Shown: positions 41,236 to 50,035 of the stretch, piece after piece
Numbering within the stretch: position 1 is the stretch's first letter
How the letters are laid out: every line of letters begins with the position of its first letter
Source: JABFRG01 sp046351415
GTDB taxonomy: Bacteria > Myxococcota_A > Polyangia > Polyangiales > Polyangiaceae
Assembly (NCBI GenBank): GCA_046351415.1
Contig: JAXLYO010000002.1
Span: 186,001 to 250,000, forward strand
Length of the DNA: 64,000 nt
Direction: 5' to 3'
Notes under the pieces: model-generated
The model's database searches: none
Told to the model about the DNA's origin: nothing
Seen by the model: only the letters and a program-made list of their open reading frames with translations
Made by a program: the position numbers and the translations under genes

Positions 41236-42347
41236 CGGTTCACCGGTAGGTTCAACGTCGCAAGGGTAACATCTCGTGCGGTAGAAGGGCCCACCGAGTC
41301 GCTTCTCTGCCGAGACGACATCTCGAACGCGGCACGGTCACCGTAGGTCAAGCGAAGGCGCTTCTCAACGATCCCGAGGCCCTCCCCTCCGACGCGCGGA
41401 CCTTGGTACTTGCCGGGGTTCTCGATCACGATACGGACCGACTCCCCTTCCCTGTGCACCGTCAGCCGCACGTCGCCTCGATGCCCGGCAGAGGGTCCAT
41501 GTTTCATGGCGTTTTCGGCGAGCGGCAGCAGCACCATCGAAGGGACCTCGATGGCGGGCAAAGGTGATTCGAGTTCACAGATCGCCCGAAAGCGATCCGG
41601 GTCGCGAATGGCATGGAGCGCGAAGACCGCCTTCACGAGCTCCACTTCGCGCGAGAGGCTCCACGTCTCGTGTTTGATGCCCTCCATCACGGTCCGTAGG
41701 ACGCCCGCGAGCTCGAGCACGGCCTTCTCTGCCACCTCAGGGTCCGACCGGCACCACTCGGCGATCGCGTTCAGCGTGTTGAACAAGAAGTGCGGATCGA
41801 GGTGGCTCTTCAGCGCAAGAAGCTGCGCGTGTTCGGCTTCACGTGCGAGTGCGAGCGACCGTGCCTCTGCCCGAAGCACCTGCTCTTCCATGTCGACGTC
41901 GCGTGCGAGCCCCCAACCGCCGACCCAAAAGAGCGCGACGCTCACGATGAGGGACGGTCTGTACGTGAGGAAGGTTGCCGGAATGTGGAACACCTTCGGA
42001 ATCACGAGACCGATGCCGGAGACCGCGATGACGCCGATCGCTCCGTACGCGATGGCGCGAAGCGCAGGACTCGGGAGGTCACGGTCGATGGGAAACAGTA
42101 CGCGCCACGAGGCCGGCGCCACCGCCACGAACGCCGTGCAGAGCAGGGCTCCCAAGATGAGAGCGCGCTCATCGCGGCTGAAGCGACTCTGCAAGTAGAG
42201 AATCGGAACGATGACGACGAGAATGGCGGCCAACCTTCGGGGCGCAAGGAGCGCACGCCATGTGTCGGCCACGAGCGCCAAGGATGAGTTTTCGCCGCCG
42301 TCACCCGCTTCGGGCGTTTGACGCGATTGCGGCGAAGGGTCGGTCAC
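41232..42347 (-). CDS. LytS-type sensor histidine kinase
   Basis: 371 residues. Four membrane helices near 38-58, 64-82, 96-118 and 131-150 form an integral sensor. A short coiled-coil (EARSLALAREAEHAQLLALKS) leads to the His_kinase motif HLDPHFLFNTLNAIAEW with phospho-His near 181. The HATPase domain has PLAENAMKHG (N-box) and VGGEGLGIVEKRL (G-box). GTG start, sharing GTGA with the stop of the E1-beta gene and ATGA with the regulator. This ties the two-component pair directly to a 2-oxoacid dehydrogenase operon. Confidence 0.92.
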   Translation of the reverse strand: MTDPSPQSRQTPEAGDGGENSSLALVADTWRALLAPRRLAAILVVIVPILYLQSRFSRDERALILGALLCTAFVAVAPASWRVLFPIDRDLPSPALRAIAYGAIGVIAVSGIGLVIPKVFHIPATFLTYRPSLIVSVALFWVGGWGLARDVDMEEQVLRAEARSLALAREAEHAQLLALKSHLDPHFLFNTLNAIAEWCRSDPEVAEKAVLELAGVLRTVMEGIKHETWSLSREVELVKAVFALHAIRDPDRFRAICELESPLPAIEVPSMVLLPLAENAMKHGPSAGHRGDVRLTVHREGESVRIVIENPGKYQGPRVGGEGLGIVEKRLRLTYGDRAAFEMSSRQRSDSVGPSTARDVTLATLNLPVNR

Positions 42348-43405
42348 GGCTCGTGCGATGCGAGCTCGCGGATGGCCTCCGCGATGCCGTCTTTCTGCGG
42401 GACGCTCGCGCGCTCGAGATTGTCGGCGAGACCGATGCCGGGAACGAACGCACCCGCGAGAAGCTTCGGCGGGGCGAAGAGCTCGTAGAAGAGTTCGTCG
42501 ACGGTACGGCGAATGAGGTGCTCACCGAAATTCGTAATCTCGGTCTCTTCGTTGACGTAGAGGACGCGATGGGTCTTCTGGATGCTCGCCTTGATGGCCG
42601 TCCAGTCGTACGGATGAAGCGACCGAAGGTCGATGACCTCGACACTGATTCCCGTCGCCGCGAGTTCTTCGGCGACTTTCACGCAAACCGGTAGCGTGCG
42701 GCCGTAGCTCACCACGGTAACGTCGGTGCCCTCCCGAGCGATGCGCGCCTTGCCGATGGGCGTGAACATGAGCTCGAGCTTCGGCCACTGCGGCACCCAG
42801 CCCGTGCGATCGCCCACGGGAGCGTCGATGAGCTTCGACAGTGCCTTCTCGTCGTTGGGCTCGCCAGGAATGAGCTCGCCCGGCAGCGCACGCGCACGCA
42901 AGAGCGCCTTGGGAGCGAGGTACATCACCGGATTCGGGTCGGCGATGGCGGAGAGCATGAGACCGTATGCGTCGAGCGGATTCGACGGCATCACGATCTT
43001 CCAGCCGGGGATATGGGTCGCCGTCGCGTCGAACGAGTGCGAGTGGTAGATGCTGCCGCGAATACCCGCGCCGACGGGCGTCATGCACACCATGGGGCAA
43101 TTCCAGTCGCCGTTGGACGACCAGTACATCGCCCCCGCGAGCTTCAGGAGGTCGATGGTGTTGTAGATGTAGTCGCAAAACTGAATCTCGCAGACGGGCT
43201 TCTGACCGGCGAGTGCAAGCCCCGTCGCTGCACCGATGATGCCGCGCTCGTCGAGCGGTGAGTTCCAGCTCGTCTTGAGACCTTGGGTTGCCGTGAAAGC
43301 ACCTCCGAGCGGCGGGCCGACGTCTTCGCCGAAAATGTCGGTCACGCCGAGGTGTTCTTCGCCCATGTGCAGGGCCATACGGATGGCTTGAACGAGGGTT
43401 GCCAT
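42344..43405 (-). CDS. 2-oxoacid dehydrogenase E1 component, beta subunit
   Basis: 353 residues from ATG 43403-43405; the open frame upstream is shadow of the alpha gene. TPP-dependent pyrimidine-binding half of E1: FGEDVGPPLGGAFTATQGL, PLDERGIIGAATGLALAG, EIQFCDYIYNTIDLL, and the C-terminal transketolase domain with VVSYGRTLPVCVKVAEEL and EVIDLRSLHPYDW. Pairs with the alpha gene one base upstream. Could be pyruvate, branched-chain or acetoin type; I cannot separate these. No E2 or E3 gene is adjacent. Its stop overlaps the LytS-type gene. Confidence 0.9.
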   Translation of the reverse strand: MATLVQAIRMALHMGEEHLGVTDIFGEDVGPPLGGAFTATQGLKTSWNSPLDERGIIGAATGLALAGQKPVCEIQFCDYIYNTIDLLKLAGAMYWSSNGDWNCPMVCMTPVGAGIRGSIYHSHSFDATATHIPGWKIVMPSNPLDAYGLMLSAIADPNPVMYLAPKALLRARALPGELIPGEPNDEKALSKLIDAPVGDRTGWVPQWPKLELMFTPIGKARIAREGTDVTVVSYGRTLPVCVKVAEELAATGISVEVIDLRSLHPYDWTAIKASIQKTHRVLYVNEETEITNFGEHLIRRTVDELFYELFAPPKLLAGAFVPGIGLADNLERASVPQKDGIAEAIRELASHEP

Positions 43406-43406
43406 G

Positions 43407-44456
43407 TCAGCTCTCCCCTCCGACGTAGTTCTTGTCGGCAAAGACGTGGTCGTAGATGGTGGCGCCGTCGGGCTGCGGTTCTTTGAGGACCGCGCGAGAG
43501 GCTTCGAGCAATTCTTGCGTGTATTTAGCACGCATGTCGTCCATGGCCTTGCGGGTGAGGAGGCCTCGGTCTTCCAGCTTCTTCTCGAAGCGCACGAGGC
43601 AGTCGTCTTCGACGCGAACGAAGTTGGCGCCCGACGCAGAAGAGTGACCGTACAAGCGCGAAACCATGGCCTCGACGAGGAACGGGCGGCGCTCCGTGCG
43701 AACGTAGTCCATGGCGCGCTTGAGCGAGTGATAGGCGCTCTCGGGGTCGTTGCCATCGATGACCGCAGTGGGCATGCCGAAGGCCTTGCCGCGATCGGCG
43801 ATGTGTTTCTCGCCGTGCTGGCCCTCGTATGGTGTCGAGATACCCCACTTGTTGTTGGTGACGATCATGAGGAGCGGAACTTCGCTGCCTTTGCGCGAAC
43901 TCCACACGAGGCTGGTCGCGAAGTCCGCTTCGGCCGTGCCCGCGTCACCGCCTTGCACGATCGTGATGCCTCGACCACCGTGACGCTTCTGCGCCATCGC
44001 CGTGCCTGGAGCCATCGAGAATTGCACTTCGATCGGCGAAGAGACGGGCACGATGTTCCACTTCCGCACCGAGTAGTGGTTCACGAAGTTGCGCCCACCC
44101 GAGTATGGATCCTTCGCAGTGTTCTTCATCTGGCGAAGGGAGTCGACCGGGTCGGCCCCCATCGCGAGCAAGGTCGCGCTCGATCGATAGTGGAGGTGGA
44201 GGTAGTCGTATGCGGGCCCCTGCCCCTTGTGCACCAACATGCCGAGGACGACGTTGAAGGCCTCTTCACCGGGCCCGCCGATCCAGAAGTAGCCGTCGCC
44301 CTGCTTGTACATCGTGATGAGCCGCTCCTCGAGAACGCGCGCTCGGACCATCTGCTCGTGGATTTTGAGGCAGAGCTCGGGGGCGAGTTGCGCGTCTGCG
44401 GTATTCTTCGGAGCGTCGGCGGGCGCCGAGGCGGAGGTCGGGTTCGGGTTGTTCAT
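43407..44456 (-). CDS. 2-oxoacid dehydrogenase E1 component, alpha subunit
   Basis: 349 residues from ATG 44454-44456 (another Met ten codons earlier). TPP diphosphate half: GGDAGTAEADFATSL, then VTNNKWGIS, matches the GDG-x(25-30)-NN thiamine motif, with GDA replacing GDG. IGGPGEEAFNVVLGML lies in the N-terminal part and LYGHSSASGAN is the mobile-loop His-Ser region. With the beta subunit it forms an alpha2beta2 E1 that decarboxylates a 2-oxoacid and acylates a lipoyl E2. First gene of the operon alpha-beta-LytS-LytTR. Confidence 0.9.
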   Translation of the reverse strand: MNNPNPTSASAPADAPKNTADAQLAPELCLKIHEQMVRARVLEERLITMYKQGDGYFWIGGPGEEAFNVVLGMLVHKGQGPAYDYLHLHYRSSATLLAMGADPVDSLRQMKNTAKDPYSGGRNFVNHYSVRKWNIVPVSSPIEVQFSMAPGTAMAQKRHGGRGITIVQGGDAGTAEADFATSLVWSSRKGSEVPLLMIVTNNKWGISTPYEGQHGEKHIADRGKAFGMPTAVIDGNDPESAYHSLKRAMDYVRTERRPFLVEAMVSRLYGHSSASGANFVRVEDDCLVRFEKKLEDRGLLTRKAMDDMRAKYTQELLEASRAVLKEPQPDGATIYDHVFADKNYVGGES

Positions 44457-45031
44457 CGAGGTCGACACGGCGGTTACGGGTAGCATGGAAGGCCCGTTCC
44501 AGCCATCCCAACTTGAGGAATCGCGCGGCGCGACGCAGCGCGTAATCGCGCGAAATCGTGGGGAATATGCGTGAGGGCGCGAGGCTCAGCGCGTTCGCGG
44601 GCGCTTCCGTCTTTGGCGGCATGGACAGCTCATGGCGACATCGCACCGCGTATACCTCGAGCCGTACGACTCCTTCACTGCCGGGTCCCCGAACGAACCC
44701 AGCCTTCTCCTAGACCGAGATGCCGCGATCGTTCGCTTAGACCGACTTCGTCGTCGCTCGATCGGAATTCAGAAGGCGTTGCATAGCTGTGGATATGCGT
44801 GGAAGACCCGCGGGGTCGCGGGGTCACGGCTTCGTTTCCTCTCCGCACAAAATCCCCGGCCGCATGTCTGGACGCCTCCCGACGAGGCGGCCGAGTCGGC
44901 GGCTGCTGGCCGGGGATTTTTGCGTTCGCTCTCACTTCGCCGCGCCCCGCGCCTCCGCTGGATTCTGCCGAGGGCGTGGGGGTGGTCAATGATCGATGAA
45001 CGAGGTCTAGGCTCGCACCCGAGACGCGAGC
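44457..45031. other. 575-bp intergenic region without a supported gene
   Basis: Between the E1-alpha start and the Gly-rich lipoprotein stop. Short open frames on both strands lack codon bias, ribosome sites and recognisable products, so I call none. The right half holds the multi-hairpin element at 44781-44921 and the stop-codon hairpin at 45008-45034. The left part (44457-44780) must contain the E1-alpha promoter; I do not see a convincing consensus. Confidence 0.6.
44781..44921 (+). ncRNA. Possible structured small RNA ending in an intrinsic terminator
   Basis: Reading the plus strand: GCATA/TATGC hairpin (44781-44798), GACCC-GCG-GGGTC hairpin (44805-44817), then a 13-bp outer stem AAAATCCCCGGCC (44849-44861) / GGCCGGGGATTTT (44908-44920), followed by one more T. 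The outer stem encloses GCCTC-GAGGC (44874-44888) and GCCG-CGGC (44890-44900), so it forms a multibranch structure. The U-run makes it terminator-like on plus; on minus it could also terminate the lipoprotein transcript ending at 45032. No known RNA family recognised and no promoter identified. Confidence 0.4.
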
Positions 45032-45034
45032 CTA
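45008..45034 (-). terminator. Hairpin overlapping the stop codon of the Gly-rich lipoprotein gene
   Basis: TAGGCTCGC (45008-45016) is perfectly inverted as GCGAGCCTA (45026-45034), a 9-bp stem with a 9-base loop, and the stop codon TAG of the minus-strand gene lies in the right arm. There is no U-run after it on the minus strand, so it is probably an RNA 3'-end stabiliser or a pause element rather than a classical terminator. Confidence 0.4.
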
Positions 45035-46762
45035 AGGCGCGCCGGTGCTCAGCGTGAGGATGGGCGCGCTCTTGCCGGGCAGCCCTTTGCCACCACTCGC
45101 CGCGCCGACGTAGCCTGCGCCTCCATTGCCACCAGCGCCGCCGGTGTTGGGTGCGCCTTGATTGTCCTTCTCCGTCACGGTTGCCGCGCTCGTCTTCGCG
45201 ATGGGCGCGCTCGGACCGCCGCCGCCGCCACCACCGCCGCTGCCGCCGCCGCCTTGGCCTCCTTGGCCTCCACGCCCGCCGTCACCGCCCGCACCGCCGC
45301 CGGGACCGCCTGCGCCGCCGGCACCGCCGAGCTGCCCTGCGCCCCCCGGGCCACCGTTGCCACCGTTGCCGCCCTTGCCGATCTTCATGAGGTTCTCGAG
45401 CACGTTGCAGGTACCGCCCGCGACGAACACGCCGAACGAACCGCCACCGCCCGTGCCACCGAGGCCCGCGCGCCCCGCTTCGCCACCGCAGCCGCCGGAT
45501 CCGCCACCGCCCGCTCCATCTGCGTCGCAGAACGGAAAGTTGCGCGCGGTACTTCCGCCGCCACCGCCACCCCCGCCACCCGGTCCGCGCTCGCCCGGAA
45601 TGCCGTTGCCACCGCTCGCGGGTGTGTAGAGACCGCTCTTCACGAGACCAGCTTCGCCGCCCGCCGAGCCACCAACTGTGCCGTTCGGGCCTAGCGCTCC
45701 GGGGTTTCCGTTGTTGCCGTCGCCGCCACTGCCTGGGCTGATGCACGCAATACCGCCGCCGCCACCACCGCCGGAACCTCCGCCGATGCCGGCGCCCGTG
45801 AAGCCGCCATTGCCGTTGTTGTTGCCATTCGCGCCATTGCCGCCGCGACCGCCAGGATTGAGACACACGGGCGGATTCGCTCCCGCACCGTAACCGCCGC
45901 AATTTCCGCAGCCCGCGCCTCCCGCTTGCCCCGGTGTCGCGGCAGAGGAATGCGGGTCGCCCGGCGCGCCATTCGTGCCGTTGTGACCGTCGGAAGTTTC
46001 GATGATGTTGCCGCGCACGACGAGCGGTCCCGTTCCGGTGACCATGCGAACACCGTACGTAGAGAGACCATCGTTGACGCCGACGGGAAGGCTCACGCGA
46101 ATGGTCAGCCCTTCGATGTGCATCTCGCGTTTCGCATCGGCGACCAAAATACCCGTGCCTGCGAGCGCACCCGAGCCTGCACGTGCGTCGATGATCGTCT
46201 CGATGGGCGTCACGCCATTCGAGCGCTTCTTTGCACGGCGGAACGGAACGAGCGGGTCTTGCTCGTCGAAGCCACCGTAGAGGCTGATGCCCGGCTTGAG
46301 GTCGATGTTCTCCGCGTAGATCTCACCCGAGATGCAAACCGGACGGTATTTCAGTTCGTCGGCCGCGAACTGCACGGCCTTCTGGATGCTCTTGAAGGGC
46401 TTCTTCGTCGTCCCATCCGGGTTTTCGTCGGTGCCCTTCGTGAGAGAAACGAAGATGCACTGCCCGGCCATACCGTCGTTGCCATCGCAGTTCTCGTCGA
46501 TGAACTTCGAGTCGAACGAATCGGTGTCCGCCGTCTTCGTGCATTGGTACTCGCAGCCGCACCGACCGGTGCCAGGGTTCTTGTCGAGGTCGATGAACCC
46601 GGTCGGACACTTGCCCTGCTCACAAGGCTGGAGCGGTCCGCTCGCGTCGGGATCGGAAACGACGGACCCGCCGTCTTCCTCTTCCTCGACCGTCGCGCCT
46701 TTTGCGCAAGCGAACACCAGAGCAAGGGCCGTACAAGTGACTGCGGGAAAAAGACGGCGCAT
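45032..46762 (-). CDS. Gly-rich beta-helix lipoprotein
   Basis: 576 residues from ATG 46760-46762, the Met that precedes the signal peptide with lipobox VFAC (Cys19). An acidic linker and a small Cys-rich region (CEQGKCPTG, RCGCEYQC) are followed by a DUF1565-like right-handed parallel beta-helix (about 110-260: GTKKPFKSIQKAVQFA, SGEIYAENIDLKPGISLYGGFDE, MHIEGLTI). Then come some 300 residues dominated by GG, GN and GA repeats. Proteins of this design are abundant and often paralogous in Polyangia; they are presumed cell-surface structural proteins. Low-complexity DNA explains long opposite-strand frames. Confidence 0.7.
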   Translation of the reverse strand: MRRLFPAVTCTALALVFACAKGATVEEEEDGGSVVSDPDASGPLQPCEQGKCPTGFIDLDKNPGTGRCGCEYQCTKTADTDSFDSKFIDENCDGNDGMAGQCIFVSLTKGTDENPDGTTKKPFKSIQKAVQFAADELKYRPVCISGEIYAENIDLKPGISLYGGFDEQDPLVPFRRAKKRSNGVTPIETIIDARAGSGALAGTGILVADAKREMHIEGLTIRVSLPVGVNDGLSTYGVRMVTGTGPLVVRGNIIETSDGHNGTNGAPGDPHSSAATPGQAGGAGCGNCGGYGAGANPPVCLNPGGRGGNGANGNNNGNGGFTGAGIGGGSGGGGGGGIACISPGSGGDGNNGNPGALGPNGTVGGSAGGEAGLVKSGLYTPASGGNGIPGERGPGGGGGGGGGSTARNFPFCDADGAGGGGSGGCGGEAGRAGLGGTGGGGSFGVFVAGGTCNVLENLMKIGKGGNGGNGGPGGAGQLGGAGGAGGPGGGAGGDGGRGGQGGQGGGGSGGGGGGGGPSAPIAKTSAATVTEKDNQGAPNTGGAGGNGGAGYVGAASGGKGLPGKSAPILTLSTGAP

Positions 46763-46836
46763 GGGAAGGCCAGAAAAGTAGCAGAAAGGGGCGCCCGTGC
46801 CACATTTCCTCACGTGGTGCCATTTCGAGGGGCCCC

Positions 46837-48129
46837 TCAGCTATTGGCACTCCGCAAGAGAGCCGCCACGGGGGCGCCGTGATCGGTGACGCCGATGGGC
46901 CGTCCCACTGGCGTCATCACCATTTCGTTCGGGTCGAGGCCCAGCGGTGACGCCAGCGTGGCCATCAGATTCGGGATCGTGACCATGTCCTTCACGACCT
47001 TGTCTCCCGCATCGTCCGTGGCCCCGTAGGCCTGTCCCGTTCGAATGCCAGCACCGGCAAGGACGACACTCGAAGATTGCGGATGGTGGTCGCGGCCCTC
47101 GTTGCCGTTGATCTTCGGAGTGCGACCGAAGTCGCCCATCCACACGACGAGGGTCGAGTCGAGCAGCGTACGCTTGCCGTCGTACTTGCCCGTTCGGCGA
47201 CCGAGTTCGCTCAGGAGTGCACTCATCGCTGGATCGACCGCATTCATCAGCTTTTGTGTGCGTCCGAAGACGTCGACGTGGGTGTCCCAGCCATCGAGCA
47301 CGACCTCGACACAGCGGACACCCGACTCGACGAGGCGCGCAGCGGTGAGGCAACCGCGACCGAAGTCCGTGTCCCCGAACGCAGCCCGCGTGGCGTCTGA
47401 CTCTTGACTCACGTCGAACGAAGAGAGGTCGGGCGCAAACATGAGGTCGGACGACTTTCGGTAAAGCTCCCGACGGCCATGCACCTTCGCGTCTCCGGTG
47501 GCGCCTTCGAAGCGATCGTCCATCTTGCCGAGCAGCTTCTCGCGACGCTCGAAGCGATTGCGGTCCACGTCAGCCGCAAGCGCGACGTTCTCCGGGCCCT
47601 TTCCCCCTTTCGGAAGGACGAACGGCCCATACTGTACGCCAAGGAACCCAGCGCCGAGGCTCGGCCCACCGATACTCACGAACGGAGGCAGCCCGCTCTG
47701 TGCGCCGCGCTTCGCCGCGAGCCAACCGCCGGTCGACGGGTGCACGATGGTCGGGTTGGGCGCATAGCCCGTGCGCATCAGGTACTGCGCCCTCACATGG
47801 TTCCCTTCCTTGTGCGTCACCCCGCGCACGATCGCGAGCTTGTCGCTCATCTCGGCGAGCTTGGGGAGGTGCTCGCATATACTGACGCCCGGCGTCTTCG
47901 TCTTGATGGCCTTGTGCAGGCCGCCCGTCGGGCCCGACTTCGGGTCCCACGTGTCGATGTGCGAAGGTCCTCCGTTCATCCAAAGAACGATGAGATGTTC
48001 AGCGACCGCAGGCTTACCCACGCCCTGCGCCAGAGCGCTGCGTTCGAGAAATTTCGACACGAGCCCAGAAAGTGCCAGACCAGAGGCTCCACGGAAGAGA
48101 GTGCGACGAGAAAAGGATGTATACTTCAT
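46837..48129 (-). CDS. DUF1501 protein, Tat-exported
   Basis: 430 residues. A twin-arginine signal (SRRTLFRGASG near 7-17) ends at about AQG 36. The mature protein belongs to the DUF1501 sulfatase-like superfamily: LIVLWMNGGPSHIDTWDPK at the N-terminus, GGWLAAK, GWDTHVDVFGRTQKL, and VVWMGDFGRTPKINGNEGRDHHP supply the conserved metal-type residues. The reaction is unknown. DUF1501 genes almost always sit next to DUF1549/DUF1553 genes, as here (19 bp downstream of one). ATG start. Expected in the periplasm. Confidence 0.88.
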   Translation of the reverse strand: MKYTSFSRRTLFRGASGLALSGLVSKFLERSALAQGVGKPAVAEHLIVLWMNGGPSHIDTWDPKSGPTGGLHKAIKTKTPGVSICEHLPKLAEMSDKLAIVRGVTHKEGNHVRAQYLMRTGYAPNPTIVHPSTGGWLAAKRGAQSGLPPFVSIGGPSLGAGFLGVQYGPFVLPKGGKGPENVALAADVDRNRFERREKLLGKMDDRFEGATGDAKVHGRRELYRKSSDLMFAPDLSSFDVSQESDATRAAFGDTDFGRGCLTAARLVESGVRCVEVVLDGWDTHVDVFGRTQKLMNAVDPAMSALLSELGRRTGKYDGKRTLLDSTLVVWMGDFGRTPKINGNEGRDHHPQSSSVVLAGAGIRTGQAYGATDDAGDKVVKDMVTIPNLMATLASPLGLDPNEMVMTPVGRPIGVTDHGAPVAALLRSANS

Positions 48130-48148
48130 GGTTCTTCTCTTCCCTTGC

Positions 48149-49957
48149 TCAGTGATTGAAGACGAATTCGCTGCTATTCAGGAGCGCCCAGTAGAGGTCT
48201 TCGTAGGCTGCTCTCTTCGGGTCGAGGGTCACGGGGTTCTTTCGAGCAAGTTGCGTGAGGGGGTCTGCTTTGCCCTTGCCTCGCTTCTTTCGTTCCGCAC
48301 CGGCGCCGGTGGTCGCGGGCGGCTCGGCGGTGGCCCCGTCGACGTAGTCCGAAGCGCTCGCGATTTCCTCGGCGGTCGGCATGCGTGACAGTGCGCGCAG
48401 ATACATCGCCGTCACGGCCTCCTTCGTCGTTCGATTGCTCGCGAGGATGGAATCGAGCGCGGTCCCGGATACCGCCCGCGAGCCGACGTTCGTGACGTTT
48501 CCATTCAACAGCATGAGTGCTTGCGAAATACTTCCTTCGTAGTCCCCCGAATCGAACTCCTCGTCGACGTCGAAGAGGAAGCCGAAATTCTTCGAGAGCT
48601 GTGCGCGGATCGCGGGCAAGTTCAGGCGGCCTTCTTTCTCGGCCGCTTCGTCGAGGTTCGTCGCTCGAAATAGGGCGGAGAGCAACTCTTCGGGGCCGAG
48701 CGGGACGAGGCGATAACGCGACCAAAGCTCAGGCTTCGTCCCCTTCGCCGTCCCAACTTGGTACACATCCATCGAGGCGATCAGCTTCATGAGCGCCCGC
48801 ACGTCGAAGCCGCTCGCGACGAACTCGTTCGTGAGCGCCTCCCAGAGCGCAGGCGCGTCAGCCGTAGCGGAAGGTCTCAGGTCATCGACAGGGTCCACGA
48901 ACCCACGTCCCATGAAATGCCCCCACATGCGGTTGACGAAAGCGCGCGCGAACCAAGGGTTCTTCTCGCTGACGAGCCACGTGCCGAAGGTCTTGCGGGT
49001 CCCCTGCCCATTCGGACCTTGCGTGAGGTCTGCCCCGTCGAGCGCGATGGGCTTGGCTTTGGCAATGAGCTGGGTCTCCGCATCCTTCCCGCGCTGGAAC
49101 ACGCGAGGGTTGTCGACGAGGTCGACGCGGCGCACGCCCATGACGGGCCCCTTGTCGACCGGCTCCGGCTTGATGTGGAGCGCAGCTGCCGCGAAGCCGC
49201 GAAAGTCGGTTTGCTTCCACTTCTCGGTCTTGTGATCATGGCACTGGGCACACTGGATTTGCACGCCGAGAAAGACGCGGGAAAGGGTGCTCGGCAAGTC
49301 CGCTGGCGCATCCGAGAAGCGCAGCGTGAAATTGACGGCACCATTCACACCGGAGCCTTCGAGTTCTTCGCTCTTGCCTCCCGGTACGGGCATTTGCATC
49401 TGCGCACGCTTCTCACCGCCGAGCGAGTTCACCCCTTGAGCCGTGGCGAGGTCGAAGACGAATTTGTCCCAGCGTTCGTTCTTTACGAATCGTGCCCTCA
49501 GCCACGCGCGGAACGCGCCCCGATCGACGGACTGGTTTCGCTTGTCCCGCCCCATGAGCACGTCGTCCCAGTAGTTCGTCCAGTGATCGGCGTACGCGTT
49601 CGAAGCGAGAAGACGGTCGACCGCCTTCAATCGTTTGTCCGGCGCCGCATCCGCGAGGAACGACTTCGTCTCCTCGACCGTCGGAATCGTCCCGGTGATG
49701 TCGATGGTCACGCGCCGCAAAAACGTCGCGTCGTCACACTTCGGCGCGGGCGAAACGCCGCGCGTCTTCCACGCGTCGACAAGAATGGCGTTGGCGCGTT
49801 CTGCGGTGAGTCGAGGTGCAGCACTCGGTTTCGGTGCCGAAGGAGGCGTGCCCGGTGCTCGTGGCGGCGCTCCGCCACAGCCAGCAGCACCGGCGACGAC
49901 GAAAGCAGAAGAGAGCACGAGAGCGTGAGCGAAGAAAGAATGGCGAAAGATGCGCAC
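48149..49957 (-). CDS. DUF1549/DUF1553 lipoprotein with CxxCH motif
   Basis: 602 residues, GTG start at 49955-49957. Lipoprotein signal with GAAGC (Cys27) and a Pro/Ala linker. An N-terminal DUF1549 domain (about 55-245: DATFLRRVTIDITGTIPT, WTNYWDDVLMGR) contains CAQCHDH near 236-242, a c-type haem or disulfide motif. The DUF1553 domain (about 300-560) follows with WFARAFVNRMWGHFMGRGFV. Families of this kind were described first in Planctomycetes with cytochrome-like PSD1. A single CxxCH does not prove haem binding. Partner of the DUF1501 gene. Confidence 0.88.
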   Translation of the reverse strand: MRIFRHSFFAHALVLSSAFVVAGAAGCGGAPPRAPGTPPSAPKPSAAPRLTAERANAILVDAWKTRGVSPAPKCDDATFLRRVTIDITGTIPTVEETKSFLADAAPDKRLKAVDRLLASNAYADHWTNYWDDVLMGRDKRNQSVDRGAFRAWLRARFVKNERWDKFVFDLATAQGVNSLGGEKRAQMQMPVPGGKSEELEGSGVNGAVNFTLRFSDAPADLPSTLSRVFLGVQIQCAQCHDHKTEKWKQTDFRGFAAAALHIKPEPVDKGPVMGVRRVDLVDNPRVFQRGKDAETQLIAKAKPIALDGADLTQGPNGQGTRKTFGTWLVSEKNPWFARAFVNRMWGHFMGRGFVDPVDDLRPSATADAPALWEALTNEFVASGFDVRALMKLIASMDVYQVGTAKGTKPELWSRYRLVPLGPEELLSALFRATNLDEAAEKEGRLNLPAIRAQLSKNFGFLFDVDEEFDSGDYEGSISQALMLLNGNVTNVGSRAVSGTALDSILASNRTTKEAVTAMYLRALSRMPTAEEIASASDYVDGATAEPPATTGAGAERKKRGKGKADPLTQLARKNPVTLDPKRAAYEDLYWALLNSSEFVFNH

Positions 49958-49979
49958 TCGTGAATTCTAAGTCGCCTTT

Positions 49980-50019
49980 TCCTATTCGGAGATAGGAGAC
50001 TTTCGTAAATCTTCGTAAA
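49980..50019. promoter_or_regulatory. Dyad and helically phased direct repeats in a divergent promoter region
   Basis: TCCTAT/ATAGGA (49980-49997, 6-base spacer) is followed by two exact TTCGTAAA copies at 50002-50009 and 50012-50019, 10 bp apart, one helical turn. They lie in the 78 bp between the DUF1549 and acyltransferase genes. This fits an operator read by a protein on one face of DNA; no regulator is assignable. Confidence 0.4.
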
Positions 50020-50035
50020 GTACGCGGCCGCGCGC

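Noticed and set aside
44632..45057. A 141-codon plus-strand frame in the gap before the Gly-rich lipoprotein
   Set aside because: It crosses the strong inverted repeat at 44849-44920, lacks a recognisable product and extends into the neighbouring gene.
45151..45902. Proline- and arginine-rich frames opposite the Gly-rich lipoprotein
   Set aside because: They are the complement of GGC/GGN codons and have no signal, domain or ribosome site.
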